DNA from: Microbacterium hydrocarbonoxydans
GTDB taxonomy: Bacteria; Actinomycetota; Actinomycetes; Actinomycetales; Microbacteriaceae
Assembly (NCBI RefSeq): GCF_900105205.1
Contig: NZ_FNSQ01000005.1
Coordinates: 2,914,001-2,978,000 of the forward strand
DNA length: 64,000 nucleotides
Direction: 5' to 3'
Each line of letters starts with the position of its first letter. Position 1 is the first letter of the stretch. Made by a program: the position numbers and the translations under genes. The notes beneath the pieces are model-generated. The model ran no database searches. It saw only the letters and a program-made list of their open reading frames with translations, and was not told the origin of the DNA. Of the stretch, positions 43,943-60,320 are shown one piece after another.

Positions 43943-43971
43943 AAAACGCCCCCGGTTGGGGGGCGTTTTTC
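43943..43971 (-). terminator. Intrinsic terminator of tRNA-Tyr
   Basis: AAAAACGCCCCC, GGTTG, GGGGGCGTTTTT on the plus strand; on the minus strand a GC-rich stem with a T-run, 52 bp after the tRNA. Confidence 0.9.
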
Positions 43972-44025
43972 TTTGCGTTTCGAGTTTCCTGGATTTCTCT
44001 TGCGAGAAGTACGAACAACTCGTGG

Positions 44026-44107
44026 TGGCGAGTGAGGGATTCGAACCCCCGAATGCTGAGCAGTCTGATTTACAGTCAGATCCCTTTGGCCGCTTGGGTA
44101 ACTCGCC
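44026..44107 (-). tRNA. tRNA-Tyr (GTA)
   Basis: 82 nt plus an encoded CCA at 44023-44025. Acceptor GGCGAGT pairs with ACTCGCC. Anticodon GTA lies in CTGTAAA. A long variable arm (TGCTCAGCA-type) and T-arm GGGGTTCGAATCCC identify a class II tRNA. The other two tRNAs here do not encode CCA. Confidence 0.95.
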
Positions 44108-44193
44108 AGAGCGCGCCCGTCCGACTTCGACAGCCAACCGGGGGCACGATAGATAATCATACCTGCCAATGTCAGGCGCGAGAAATCGGACCC

Positions 44194-45123
44194 TCAGCTG
44201 CCGAAGACGCCTCGGTCGGCTTCCGCCAGGGACTCGGGCGTGCGCAGCAGGCCGCCCTCGGCGCGACAGGTGGCGGCGGCCACCTCCATGGCCCGATCGA
44301 GCAGCGCCTGCCAGCCCTCGGCATCCGCCGGGGTCCCGTCGACGAGCCCCTCCGCGACCGCAGCGAGGGTCGCGTCTCCCGCTCCGACGGTGTCGATGAT
44401 CCGGCCGGGCAGCGACGCGATGGGCGCCGTGACGACCACGGCATCCGCTTCGAGTGATGCCCCGGCGGATCCTGCCGTCGCGAGCACCGCTCCGACTCCG
44501 ATGTCGCGCAGTCGCGCGCGCAGGCCGCTCAGATCGCCGCCGTACAGGAGGTCCGCATCATCCGCTCCCACCTTGACGATCGACGCTCCTGCAGCCGCAC
44601 GCTCGAAGCCCCGCACGAACTCCTCGCGGTCGCTGAGCATCCCCGTTCGGGGGTTCGGGTCGATGGCGAGCCGCGCACTGCCGACCGCCTCGAGCAGGGC
44701 ATCCACCTCTGCGGGCACGTCGAACGGGAAGCAGCTCACCGCGACCAGCGCAGCGTCGGCGATCGCCTGCCGCGCCTCCTCCGAATAGCGGATGCTGCGT
44801 CGCTGCGCCGCCTCGTTGAAGACGTAGACGGGCTCGCCGTCGGCCGCGCGCTGGACGATCGCGCGAGACGAGCCGAGCGGCGCAGCGCTCGCGATGAGCC
44901 GAACCCCGTGGTCGTCGAGGTACTCGCGGATGTGCGCCCCCGCCTCGTCATCGCCGACCATTGCGATGAGCGTTGTCGAGACACCCAGCCGTCGCAGCCC
45001 GACGGCGACGTTCAGAGCCGCACCGCCGACCAGCTCCTGCACGCCTCCCCCATCTCGGATCTCGTCGATAAGCGCATCTCCGACGACGACGACATCGGAC
45101 GCACGGGAGGATTCATCGCTCAT
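44194..45123 (-). CDS. PfkB-family carbohydrate kinase
   Basis: A 309-aa ribokinase-fold enzyme. VVVVGDALIDEIRDGGGVQELVGGAALNVAVGLRRLGV carries the N-terminal sugar-binding signature. DTVGAGDATLAAVAEGL holds the catalytic Asp and ATP-binding C-terminal signature. The sugar is not predictable (fructokinase- or ribokinase-like). ATG at 45123 is preferred; TAAGGT lies 7 nt before it, readable as a -10 of a leaderless mRNA or, less likely, as an AAGG ribosome site. No sugar transporter is adjacent. Confidence 0.85.
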   Translation of the reverse strand: MSDESSRASDVVVVGDALIDEIRDGGGVQELVGGAALNVAVGLRRLGVSTTLIAMVGDDEAGAHIREYLDDHGVRLIASAAPLGSSRAIVQRAADGEPVYVFNEAAQRRSIRYSEEARQAIADAALVAVSCFPFDVPAEVDALLEAVGSARLAIDPNPRTGMLSDREEFVRGFERAAAGASIVKVGADDADLLYGGDLSGLRARLRDIGVGAVLATAGSAGASLEADAVVVTAPIASLPGRIIDTVGAGDATLAAVAEGLVDGTPADAEGWQALLDRAMEVAAATCRAEGGLLRTPESLAEADRGVFGS

Positions 45124-45130
45124 TCTGCCG

Positions 45131-45136
45131 ACCTTA
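45131..45136 (-). promoter_or_regulatory. -10 element (TAAGGT), PfkB kinase gene
   Basis: Minus-strand TAAGGT followed by 7 nt and the ATG at 45123. Confidence 0.45.
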
Positions 45137-45196
45137 CCGCGAGACACAAGCGCATGCCTGCTCGCGCGGCATACACGCGGTCGCCCGCCGCGGCGC

Positions 45197-45202
45197 TACC
45201 GT
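45197..45202 (+). promoter_or_regulatory. -10 element (TACCGT), leaderless lipoprotein gene
   Basis: TACCGT, then GAGCGC, then ATG at 45209. Confidence 0.55.
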
Positions 45203-45208
45203 GAGCGC

Positions 45209-45808
45209 ATGAACACTCGTTCTGCTGCGGGAGCCCTGGCGGCGCTGCTCCTGATCACTATGCTCGCCGGGTGCGGCACGGCGGGATCCGGCACCGCGGG
45301 ATCCGGCACCGGTGACCAGGATGACCCACCTGCGACGTCCGAGCCCGACACGACAGCCACCCCGTCGGCATCCCCCACTCCGACTCCCTCTGCGATCGCG
45401 CTCCCGACCGACTGCCGCGCGATACTCTCGGACGACGTGCTCGCGCAGCTCGACGGCATCCCTCTCAACGACGCGGCGTTCGGCCCCTCCGGTGTCGGCG
45501 ACGACGGCACGCTCACGTGCATCTGGGGTGATCCCGGTGCCGACACGACGAATCTCGTCACGACGATCTCGCTCATGAACCGCGGCCCGGCCCTCGACAT
45601 GCTCAACGCGCTCGTCACGGATGAGGGCTTCGCCTGCTTCACCCCGGATGGCGGAACCCGGTGCGAGAAGACCTGGCCGAACACCCAGTATCCGGTGACC
45701 GACGGCCGCACCCTCTTCTGGCGCGACGACGTGCTCATCGACACGCGCTACTCGAATTTGGCCCCCGAGGGCTACACGTCGAGCATCGTGGAGCACGTCT
45801 TCGACTGA
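45209..45808 (+). CDS. Secreted lipoprotein, hypothetical
   Basis: A 199-aa lipoprotein. The signal peptide ends in lipobox LAGC with Cys22. A low-complexity linker (GTAGSG twice, then Pro/Thr/Ser-rich to about 65) leads to a ~130-residue domain. That domain carries three visible Cys segments (PTDCRAIL, LTCIWGD, FACF...RCEKTW), so disulfides are likely. The layout resembles DUF3558-type actinobacterial lipoproteins, but I cannot assign it firmly. Probably leaderless. Confidence 0.75.
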   Translation: MNTRSAAGALAALLLITMLAGCGTAGSGTAGSGTGDQDDPPATSEPDTTATPSASPTPTPSAIALPTDCRAILSDDVLAQLDGIPLNDAAFGPSGVGDDGTLTCIWGDPGADTTNLVTTISLMNRGPALDMLNALVTDEGFACFTPDGGTRCEKTWPNTQYPVTDGRTLFWRDDVLIDTRYSNLAPEGYTSSIVEHVFD

Positions 45809-45988
45809 GACACTCCCGCCCACTCCCCGCCCCACCGGTCGCCAGCCCCTCTCCGCCCCGCACCTCCGAGCACAGTTTCGGATGCCGGGGCCGACACCTC
45901 GGCCGACCCCACCCGTGCCCGGCGTGCCGCCGCCGATCTCCGAAGCTGTGCCCCGCACGGCAGCGGCGCTCCGTCCGGGCACGAGAAA

Positions 45989-46013
45989 GGCCCCGGGCGA
46001 ATCGCCCGGGGCC
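45989..46013. terminator. Terminator downstream of rpoC
   Basis: GGCCCCGGGC, GAATC, GCCCGGGGCC: a 10-bp GC stem lying 19 bp after the minus-strand rpoC stop. It can also stop the convergent lipoprotein transcript. Confidence 0.8.
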
Positions 46014-46031
46014 CTCTCACTCACTCAGCAC

Positions 46032-49907
<3,876 letters not shown>

Positions 49908-49992
49908 AAATTCTCCTGTGTAGGAATTCTTCTGAAGAAATCGGGGAGGTGGGCCGCCGCCTGAACGTGCTGCTCAGGCGGCGACCTGGACC

Positions 49993-53496
<3,504 letters not shown>

Positions 53497-53623
53497 GGGA
53501 ATAACCTCCGTGAGCCCCGCAGGGCTTCTCGATTCCTTTGTCGTCAGGTGGAGTGTGCGCCCGAAATGCTCAACGAGCTGCCGACCACCATATGAGGGCA
53601 GGGAGAAGCGAGCGCAACTACCT

Positions 53624-53652
53624 ACTATACGCACGATCTTGCGACATGGCAA
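53624..53652 (-). promoter_or_regulatory. Sigma-70 type promoter of rpoBC
   Basis: Minus-strand TTGCCA (53652-53647), a 17-bp spacer, and TATAGT (53629-53624). This is the closest match to the housekeeping consensus in the window. It implies a ~120-nt untranslated leader before the TTG start. Confidence 0.75.
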
Positions 53653-53665
53653 GCTCGATCCTTGA

Positions 53666-53703
53666 CCTTCTTCGGATGCTGCGGTAATGGCACCCGAAGA
53701 AGG
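53666..53703. terminator. Terminator of the peptide ABC operon
   Basis: CCTTCTTCGG (53666-53675) pairs with CCGAAGAAGG (53694-53703); the stem extends inward to about 14 bp with one mismatch. It lies 25 bp after the minus-strand ATPase gene and just upstream of the rpoB promoter, insulating it. Confidence 0.7.
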
Positions 53704-53727
53704 CCGAGGATTCGTCGAGTCTGCGAC

Positions 53728-55434
53728 TCACGAGGCGATGTTGAGTTCGTTGCCGGGGATCGAGGCCAGCAGCCGCCTGGTGTACGGATCACGGGGGTTG
53801 GTGAAGATCTCCTCCGAGGAGGCCGCCTCGACCAGGGATCCGTCCTTCATGACGCACACGAAGTCGCTGATCAGACGCACGACGGCCAGGTCGTGCGAGA
53901 TGAACAGGTAGCTGAGCCCGTACTCCGTCTGCAGGTCGCCGAGCAGCGTCAGGATCTGGTCCTGCACGAGCACGTCGAGCGCCGACACGGGCTCGTCGCA
54001 CACGATCAGCTCGGGCGAGAGCGCGAGCGCACGGGCGATCGCGACACGCTGACGCTGACCTCCCGACAGCTCGGACGGATAGCGCCGCAGCATCGACTGC
54101 GGCAGCGCCACGTCGTCGAGAAGCTGTCGGACGCGCTTGCGTCGGTCGGAACCGCTCCCCCGCTTGTAGAACTCCAGGGGCTCGGAGATTAGCCGCTCGA
54201 TCGTGAACATCGGGTTCAGGCTCGAGTACGGGTCCTGGAAGATCGGCTGCACCTTCTGCCGGAAGTCGCGCGTCTCCGCTCGACTCAGCGAGGCGACGTC
54301 CTTCCCCTCGTAGCGGATGAGGCCGCTGGTCGGCTCGATGATCTTCAGCAGCATCCGCGCGGTCGTCGTCTTGCCCGACCCCGACTCGCCCACGATCGCG
54401 ACGGTCTCGCCCCGCGGGATCGCGAGCGACACGTCGTTCACCGCGACGAAGTCCTCCTTCTGCCCACGGACCGGATAGACCTTGGTGAGGTTCTCGATCT
54501 CGACGATGTTGTCCGCGGACTCCGGCATGGCCGCCGCATCCACCGCCGCATCCTGCTCCGCATCCGACGCGCTCGCGCGCTCCTCGGTGCGGAACGCCTC
54601 CGGCCGCAGCCGAGCGACGGCCACCGACGGCGCCGCCTGCACGAGCGACTGCGTATACGGATGCTGCGGGTCCTCGAGGATCTGCTTCGCGGGCCCCTGC
54701 TCGACGACCTTGCCCCGGTGCATCACGATGACACGCTCCGCGCGCTCCGCGGCGAGTCCCAGGTCGTGCGTGATGAGGAGCACGGCCGTGCCGAGTTCCC
54801 GAGTCATCTCGCCGATCTGATCGAGGATGGTCTGCTGCACCGTGACGTCGAGAGCGCTCGTGGGCTCGTCCGCGATCAGCAGGCGCGGCTTGCAGGCGAG
54901 GCCGATCGCGATCAGCGCGCGCTGCCGCATCCCGCCCGAGAACTCGTGGGGATACTGCTTGGCTCGGCGCTCGGGATCGGGGAGGCCTGCGGCGGTGAGC
55001 GCCTCGACCACTTTCTCCTGCACGTTCTGCCTCGTCGCGAGGCCATGCGCGAGAAGGGTCTCCGCCACCTGGGTGCCGATCTTGGCGACCGGGTTCAGGT
55101 TCGACATCGGATCCTGAGGCACGAGACCGATGTCCCGCCCGCGGATCATCCGCAGCTCGCTCTCGGGGGCATGCGCGATCTCGCGACCGTCGAGTCGGAT
55201 GCTGCCTGCAGCCACCCGTCCGCCGCCGGCGAGCAGCCCGATGATCGCCATCGCGGTCGTCGACTTGCCCGACCCCGACTCCCCCACGATCGCCACGGTC
55301 TGGCCGGGTGCGATCTCGAGGTCGACGCCCTCGACCGCGTGCACGACGCCGTCCATGGTGGCGAAGTCGACGGCCAGCCCTTCGACCGACAACAGCGGGG
55401 CGTCGGTCATCTGATTCTCTCTCGCAGCGCTCAT
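53728..55434 (-). CDS. Dipeptide/oligopeptide ABC transporter ATPase, fused DppD-DppF type
   Basis: A 568-aa protein with two complete ABC domains in one chain. Domain 1 (about 10-270) has GESGSGKSTTAM, LSGGMRQ in FSGGMRQRALIAIG, and LIADEPTSALD. Domain 2 (about 310-560) has GESGSGKTTTARM, LSGGQRQRVAIARALA and LIVCDEPVSALDV. It energises the neighbouring permease pair. ATG at 55434 overlaps the permease stop; an ATG at 55410 with GAGAGA upstream is an alternative. It is the last gene of the operon. Confidence 0.93.
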   Translation of the reverse strand: MSAARENQMTDAPLLSVEGLAVDFATMDGVVHAVEGVDLEIAPGQTVAIVGESGSGKSTTAMAIIGLLAGGGRVAAGSIRLDGREIAHAPESELRMIRGRDIGLVPQDPMSNLNPVAKIGTQVAETLLAHGLATRQNVQEKVVEALTAAGLPDPERRAKQYPHEFSGGMRQRALIAIGLACKPRLLIADEPTSALDVTVQQTILDQIGEMTRELGTAVLLITHDLGLAAERAERVIVMHRGKVVEQGPAKQILEDPQHPYTQSLVQAAPSVAVARLRPEAFRTEERASASDAEQDAAVDAAAMPESADNIVEIENLTKVYPVRGQKEDFVAVNDVSLAIPRGETVAIVGESGSGKTTTARMLLKIIEPTSGLIRYEGKDVASLSRAETRDFRQKVQPIFQDPYSSLNPMFTIERLISEPLEFYKRGSGSDRRKRVRQLLDDVALPQSMLRRYPSELSGGQRQRVAIARALALSPELIVCDEPVSALDVLVQDQILTLLGDLQTEYGLSYLFISHDLAVVRLISDFVCVMKDGSLVEAASSEEIFTNPRDPYTRRLLASIPGNELNIAS

Positions 55435-56381
55435 CGTGCTCTCGTCCTCGGGTCCATGGCCTCGCGCAGCGCCTCACCGAACAGGGTGAAGCCGAGCGCG
55501 GTGACCGCGATGCAGATACCGGGCAGGAAGGCCAGCCACGGGGCGATGGCGAGCTCCGCCTGCGCGTAGGTCAGCATGCGACCCCACTCCGCGGTCTCCG
55601 GGCGTCCTCCGCCGAGGCCGAGGAACGACAGGGCGGCCGCGTCGATGACCGCGGTCGCCAGCGTCAGGGTCCCCTGCACGATGACGGGGCCGATCGCATT
55701 GGGGAGCACGTGCGACATCGTGATCTGGCCTCGGCCGAGGCCGAGGGTCTGCGCCGAGAGCACGTAGTCGCTGGAGCGCTGCTGCAGCATGGACGCACGC
55801 AGCAGCCTGGCGAAGATCGGCACCTGCGAGGCACCGATGGCGATCATCACCGCGAACGGCGTCTGCCCGAGGATCGCCGCGATCGAGACCGCCAGCAGCA
55901 GGTTCGGCACCGACAGGATGATGTCGACGATGCGCATGATGATCGTGTCGACCCACCCGCCGAACGTGCCGGCGAGGAGGCCGAGGATCATGCCGCCGAC
56001 GAGACCCAGCGCGGTGGAGATGACGCCGACCAGCAGCGACGCCTGCGCGCCCCAGATGAGCTTGGACAGCACGTCCCCGCCGAAGCGGTCGAGGCCGAGC
56101 GGGAACTCGGGCAGCTCCCCGGGGCCCGGGATGTGCGTCGGGGTGATGGACTTCGCACCGGGGAGCGCCGTCTCTGGGTACGGCGCCAGCAGCGGGGCGA
56201 GCGCGGCGACGAGGAGGAACGCGAGCACGATGCCCGCGCCGATCCAGGCGGTGGGGTTGCGCCGCAGGCGGCGGAACACGTCGCGCCAGAATCCGCCCGG
56301 CTCCTCCTTGAGGTCGGACTGGGCGATCGCGACGGTGTCGATCAGGCCGCCGCCCTGTGCGGGTGGGAGTGCGACGCTCAT
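55431..56381 (-). CDS. Peptide ABC transporter permease (DppC/OppC type)
   Basis: A 316-aa integral membrane protein. An N-terminal cytoplasmic segment (FWRDVFRRLRRNPTAWIGAGIVLAFLLVAALAPLLAPY) matches the OppC_N domain. The BPD_transp_1 core contains the coupling motif region RLLRASMLQQRSSDYVLSAQTLGLGRGQITMSHVLPNAIGPVIV. It lies 34 bp after the DppB-type gene and overlaps the ATPase gene by 4 nt. Confidence 0.93.
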   Translation of the reverse strand: MSVALPPAQGGGLIDTVAIAQSDLKEEPGGFWRDVFRRLRRNPTAWIGAGIVLAFLLVAALAPLLAPYPETALPGAKSITPTHIPGPGELPEFPLGLDRFGGDVLSKLIWGAQASLLVGVISTALGLVGGMILGLLAGTFGGWVDTIIMRIVDIILSVPNLLLAVSIAAILGQTPFAVMIAIGASQVPIFARLLRASMLQQRSSDYVLSAQTLGLGRGQITMSHVLPNAIGPVIVQGTLTLATAVIDAAALSFLGLGGGRPETAEWGRMLTYAQAELAIAPWLAFLPGICIAVTALGFTLFGEALREAMDPRTRAR

Positions 56382-56415
56382 GACGTCACCTCTTTTCGGA
56401 GAACGAGACGGGACA

Positions 56416-57420
56416 TCACTGCACCCGCACTCTCGGATCGATGAAGCTGTAGGACACGTCGACCGCCAGGTTGATCAGCGCATAGGCGATCGCGATGAAG
56501 ATGATGAACCCCTGGAGCACCGGGAAGTCCCTGGTGAAGATCGCCCTCGCGAGGAACGATCCGATACCGGGGAACGCGAACACGGTCTCCGTGAGCACGG
56601 CTCCCGAGATCAGGAGCCCCGTCTGGAGCCCGATCGTGGTGATCACCGGCAGCATCGCGTTGCGCAGGATGAACCGGCTGCGCAGCGTCGAGGCGCCGAC
56701 GCCCTTGGCGCGGCCGGTGCGCACGTAGTCGGCGTTCTGCACCTCCAGGACGCTCGCCCTGGTGATGCGCACGATGATCGCGAGCGGGATCGTCCCGAGT
56801 GCGAGCGCCGGCAGCACGAGATGCAGGATCGCATCCCACGCCGCGTCGAACTCGCCCGTGATGAGCCCGTCCCAGACATAGAAGCCGGTCGGATGCGTCG
56901 CGTCGATCCGCGGATCCTGTCGTCCGTCGGACGGCAGCCAGCCGAGCTGCACCGCGAAGACGTACTTGAGGATGAACGCCAGGAAGAACACCGGGATGGT
57001 GATGCCCACGAGGCTCAGGACCACGGACGCGTGGTCCGTGAACTTCCCGTGCCGCCTCGCGGCCCAGTAGCCGAGCGGGATGCCGACGCCGACGGCGAAG
57101 ATGAGCGCCACGACGCTCAGCTCGATGGTCGCCGGGAAGCGCCGGAAGAACTCCTCCACCACGGGCCGGTTCGTCTGGATGGACGTCCCGAAGTCGCCCT
57201 GCAGAAGCCGGCCGATCCAGATGAAGTACTGCTCCAGGATCGGCTTGTTGAAGCCGTAGAGCTCGTTGACCCTGGCGATGGCATCCGGGGTCGCCTTCTC
57301 ACCGAGAAGGGCGACCGCTGGTCCGCCTGGCAGGGCCCTGACCCAGGCGAACAGCAGGATGCTGAGCCCGAGCAGGGTGGGGATGAGGAAAAGCAGTCGC
57401 CTGCCGATGGTGCGCAGCAA
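56416..57420 (-). CDS. Peptide ABC transporter permease (DppB/OppB type)
   Basis: A 334-aa integral membrane protein. MLRTIGRRLLFLIPTLLGLSILLFAWVRALPGGPAVALLGEKATPDAIARVNELYGFNKP is the DppB N-terminus. The coupling loop is TRASVLEVQNADYVRTGRAKGVGASTLRSRFILRNAMLPVIT. It follows the binding-protein gene by 85 bp on the same strand. Confidence 0.93.
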   Translation of the reverse strand: MLRTIGRRLLFLIPTLLGLSILLFAWVRALPGGPAVALLGEKATPDAIARVNELYGFNKPILEQYFIWIGRLLQGDFGTSIQTNRPVVEEFFRRFPATIELSVVALIFAVGVGIPLGYWAARRHGKFTDHASVVLSLVGITIPVFFLAFILKYVFAVQLGWLPSDGRQDPRIDATHPTGFYVWDGLITGEFDAAWDAILHLVLPALALGTIPLAIIVRITRASVLEVQNADYVRTGRAKGVGASTLRSRFILRNAMLPVITTIGLQTGLLISGAVLTETVFAFPGIGSFLARAIFTRDFPVLQGFIIFIAIAYALINLAVDVSYSFIDPRVRVQ

Positions 57421-57505
57421 GAGGTCTCCGTTGTCAGAAGGTACGCCGGTCCCGGGCCCCCGCGACGAGCGCGGAGACCCGGGTGGGCATCTCAGTCGGT
57501 CAGAC

Positions 57506-59179
57506 CTACTTGGTGAGGACGATGTCCGTGAAGACCTCGTCGTTCACCGGGCTGGCGGGGTAGCTCTCGACACGCGAGTCGAACGCCAGGGTGGGCGCGG
57601 GGTGCGCGAGCGGCACACCGGGGATGAACTCCGCGACCATCTCGTTGATGTCCTCGTAGAGGGCCGTCTGGTCCTCGAGGTTCGAGACGCCGCGCGCCTC
57701 GGTCAGCGCCTGGAACAGCTCGGGGTTGTCGAAGCCCCACTCCGAGCTCTTCTGTCCGAAGAACACGCCGACGAAGTTGTCGGTGTCGTTGTAGTCGCCG
57801 GTCCAGCCCAGGAGGTGGATGCCGTGGTCAGACGTGCCGGTGGTGCGGTCGAGGTACTCGACCCACTCCTCCGAGACCGGGGTGGTCTCGACGCCGACCT
57901 CGGCGAGCTGCGACGAGAGGACCGTGAAGATCTGCTCGGGGTCCGGCATGTACGGGCGCGAGACGTTGACCGGGTAGTTGAAGGTCAGCTTCAGCGGGTT
58001 GGACTCGTCATAGCCGGCCTCGGCGAGGAGCTCCTTCGCCTTCTCGGGGTCGTAGTCGTACGTGGTGACGTCCGGGTTGTAGCCGTTGACGACCTCGGGG
58101 ACGAACTGGGTCGCCTTCTCGGTGCCCTCAGGCAGGACCTGGCTGATCAGCGCGTCCTTGTCGACCGCGTACGAGAGCGCCTCGCGGACCTTGGGGTCCT
58201 GCAGCTCTGGAAGCGCCTGGTTGAACGCCAGGTACAGGATCGTGAACGGAGGACGCGACACCATCGTGAAGCCGTCGTCCTCGAGAGCCTTGGTGTCGGC
58301 CGGTCCGACGAGGTCGTACCCGTCGATCGAGCCGGACTCGAGCGCCTGGCGGCGTGCGGTCGGGTCGTCGATCGTGCGGAAGATGATCTCGTCGATCTGC
58401 CCTGCCTCGCCCCAGTAGTCGTCGTAGGCCTTGAGGGTGACCTGCTCACCCGGCGCCCACTCGTCGAACTGGTACGGGCCGGTGCCGACCGGGTGACCCA
58501 TCGCGTACTCGGACAGCACCGGCGCCTCGGCCGAGCCGCTGACGTCGTCTGCGCCGAACTCCTGCAGGGCCGACGGGCTCTGCATCGAGAAGGACGGCAG
58601 CGACAGCGACGCGACGAAGCCGGCGAACGGCTTGTTCAGGTCGATGGTGACCGAGTAGTCGCCGTCAGGGGTGCAGGACTTGTAGACCGCGTCGGCGGCG
58701 TTCGCTGCGTAGCCCTTGAAGAGCTTGTTGTAGTAGTAGCCGAATGCCTCGGAGGCGGCGAGACCGGTCCAGTTGAACCAGCGGTCGAAGTTCGCGCACA
58801 CGGCCTCGGCGTTGAACGGCGTGCCGTCGTGGAAGGTCACGTCCTCCTTCAGCGTGAAGGTGTGGCTCATGCCGTCCTCCGACGACTCCCACTTCTCGGC
58901 GAGGAGCGGCGCGGGGTCGGCGGTGCCGGGCTTCGTGCCGACGAGGCCCTCGAAGATCTGACGGGAGACGCGGAAGCTCTCGCCGTCCTGGGCGAATGCC
59001 GGGTCGAGGCTGGCGGGGTCGGAGGACGCGGCGAACACGAACGTGCCGTCCACATCCCCAGAGCCCTCGGAGCCGCCGTCGCCGCGCTCGCTGGCGACGC
59101 ATCCCGAGAGGACCAGCGCGGCGAGCGCTGCTCCGGTGACGGCGATGAGTCCTCGCCGACGCATGACTGTGTGGTGCAT
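57506..59179 (-). CDS. Peptide ABC transporter substrate-binding lipoprotein (SBP family 5)
   Basis: A 557-aa lipoprotein. Signal peptide with lipobox LSGC and Cys27. FVFAASSDPASLDPAFAQDGESFRVSRQIFEGLVGTKPGTADPAPLLAEKWE and YTF-like FTLKEDVTFHDGTPFNAEAV are the SBP_bac_5 signatures. It binds peptides or another small ligand outside the cell and is the first gene of the operon. AGGAAGG precedes the ATG at 59179. The large antisense frame over its 5' half is shadow. Confidence 0.93.
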   Translation of the reverse strand: MHHTVMRRRGLIAVTGAALAALVLSGCVASERGDGGSEGSGDVDGTFVFAASSDPASLDPAFAQDGESFRVSRQIFEGLVGTKPGTADPAPLLAEKWESSEDGMSHTFTLKEDVTFHDGTPFNAEAVCANFDRWFNWTGLAASEAFGYYYNKLFKGYAANAADAVYKSCTPDGDYSVTIDLNKPFAGFVASLSLPSFSMQSPSALQEFGADDVSGSAEAPVLSEYAMGHPVGTGPYQFDEWAPGEQVTLKAYDDYWGEAGQIDEIIFRTIDDPTARRQALESGSIDGYDLVGPADTKALEDDGFTMVSRPPFTILYLAFNQALPELQDPKVREALSYAVDKDALISQVLPEGTEKATQFVPEVVNGYNPDVTTYDYDPEKAKELLAEAGYDESNPLKLTFNYPVNVSRPYMPDPEQIFTVLSSQLAEVGVETTPVSEEWVEYLDRTTGTSDHGIHLLGWTGDYNDTDNFVGVFFGQKSSEWGFDNPELFQALTEARGVSNLEDQTALYEDINEMVAEFIPGVPLAHPAPTLAFDSRVESYPASPVNDEVFTDIVLTK

Positions 59180-59335
59180 TGTGTGACCTTCCTGTCGAGC
59201 GCTGCAGTGCGCGTTCCGGAGGCGTCGTCGACTCCGGAAACGGTGATTCCTCGACGCTACCCAGTGGGCAGACCGATGCAAAACACCTCCAGGTTGCATT
59301 CCGGTATCGGATATTCTGCGTCGACGGCGATCCGG

Positions 59336-59341
59336 TAGTGT
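59336..59341 (+). promoter_or_regulatory. -10 element (TAGTGT), leaderless sugar kinase gene
   Basis: TAGTGT, 7 nt, GTG at 59349. Confidence 0.5.
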
Positions 59342-59348
59342 CCAGAAC

Positions 59349-60269
59349 GTGCCCGACACGTCTCCGCTCGCCGCCTGCCTGGGCGAGGGCCTGGTCTCCT
59401 TCGTCCCCGCGACCGCCGCTCCTCTCGAGGACGCCAGAACCTTCCATCGCTCGCTCGCCGGAGCGGAGTGGAACACGGCGATCGCCCTCGCATCCGCCGG
59501 CATCCGCGCGGCCGTCGTGTCCCGCGTCGGCGATGACGGCTTCGGGCGATTCCTCACCTCCGAGCTGCGCAGGCACGACGTCGACGACTCGGCCGTCGAG
59601 ATCGACGCCGACGCGCCCACCGGCCTCTACGTGAAGGAGCTCTCGCCTCGGCCCGATGGATCGATCGACGGGACGATGCACTACTACCGGGCGGGATCTG
59701 CGGCCTCGCGGATGTCCCCTGCCACGCTCGCCGCTCCCCCGGCATCCGCTCTGCTGGCCGAGGCGGCGCTCGTGCACACGACCGGCATCACCCCCGCTCT
59801 CTCCCCGTCTGCTCGCGCCACCCAGGACGCCGTCTTCGACCGGCCCCGCGACGGCCGGCTGCTGAGCTTCGACCTGAACTGGCGCCCCGCGCTCTGGCGT
59901 GGGCGCGAGGACGAGGGGCGCCACGTGATCGCCGACCTCGCCCGTCGTGCCGACATCCTCTTCTGCACGCGTCCGGACGCCGAGGCGGTGTTCGGCACCT
60001 CCGAGCCCGAGCAGCTGCGCGCGCTGTTCCCCGAGCCCCGATACCTGCTCGCCACGAGCCCGGACGGCGCCGTCGCGTTCGACGGGGCCGAGCGCACGGA
60101 GAGCCGCTCGCTCGACGTCCCCGTCGTCGAGTCGATCGGCGCGGGAGACGCGTTCGCCGCCGGATTCCTCGCCGGCGTGCTGACCGGCCTCTCGCTCACC
60201 GGGAGTCTTGCGAGGGCGCATCGGATCGCGACGAGGGTCCTCGTCAGCACCCGGGATCACGTCGACTGA
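59349..60269 (+). CDS. PfkB-family sugar kinase, 2-keto-3-deoxygluconate kinase-like
   Basis: A 306-aa protein. CLGEGLVSFVPATAAPLEDARTFHRSLAGAEWNTAIALASAG follows the KDG-kinase version of the N-terminal motif (AGAEWN). SIGAGDAFAAGFLAGVL is the C-terminal ATP/catalytic signature. KDG kinases feed the Entner-Doudoroff-like route; the assignment to KDG rather than another sugar is moderate. It is divergent from the peptide-binding protein gene and unrelated in function. Confidence 0.82.
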   Translation: MPDTSPLAACLGEGLVSFVPATAAPLEDARTFHRSLAGAEWNTAIALASAGIRAAVVSRVGDDGFGRFLTSELRRHDVDDSAVEIDADAPTGLYVKELSPRPDGSIDGTMHYYRAGSAASRMSPATLAAPPASALLAEAALVHTTGITPALSPSARATQDAVFDRPRDGRLLSFDLNWRPALWRGREDEGRHVIADLARRADILFCTRPDAEAVFGTSEPEQLRALFPEPRYLLATSPDGAVAFDGAERTESRSLDVPVVESIGAGDAFAAGFLAGVLTGLSLTGSLARAHRIATRVLVSTRDHVD

Positions 60270-60320
60270 CGACCCGCGCGAGCAGCCGTCGGCTCTGCTC
60301 GGGTCAGCGACGGCGCCGGG

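Noticed and set aside
44026..44107. Prophage or island attachment site at tRNA-Tyr
   Set aside because: No duplicated tRNA 3' segment and no integrase gene were found within the window.
45131..45136. AAGG as Shine-Dalgarno of the PfkB kinase gene
   Set aside because: The same bases form TAAGGT at the -10 distance of a leaderless start, matching the pattern at hxlR; this reading is preferred but not proven.
58665..60260. 531-codon minus-strand frame overlapping the KDG kinase and the peptide-binding protein gene
   Set aside because: Antisense or out of frame to two well-supported genes, with arginine-rich low-complexity translation.
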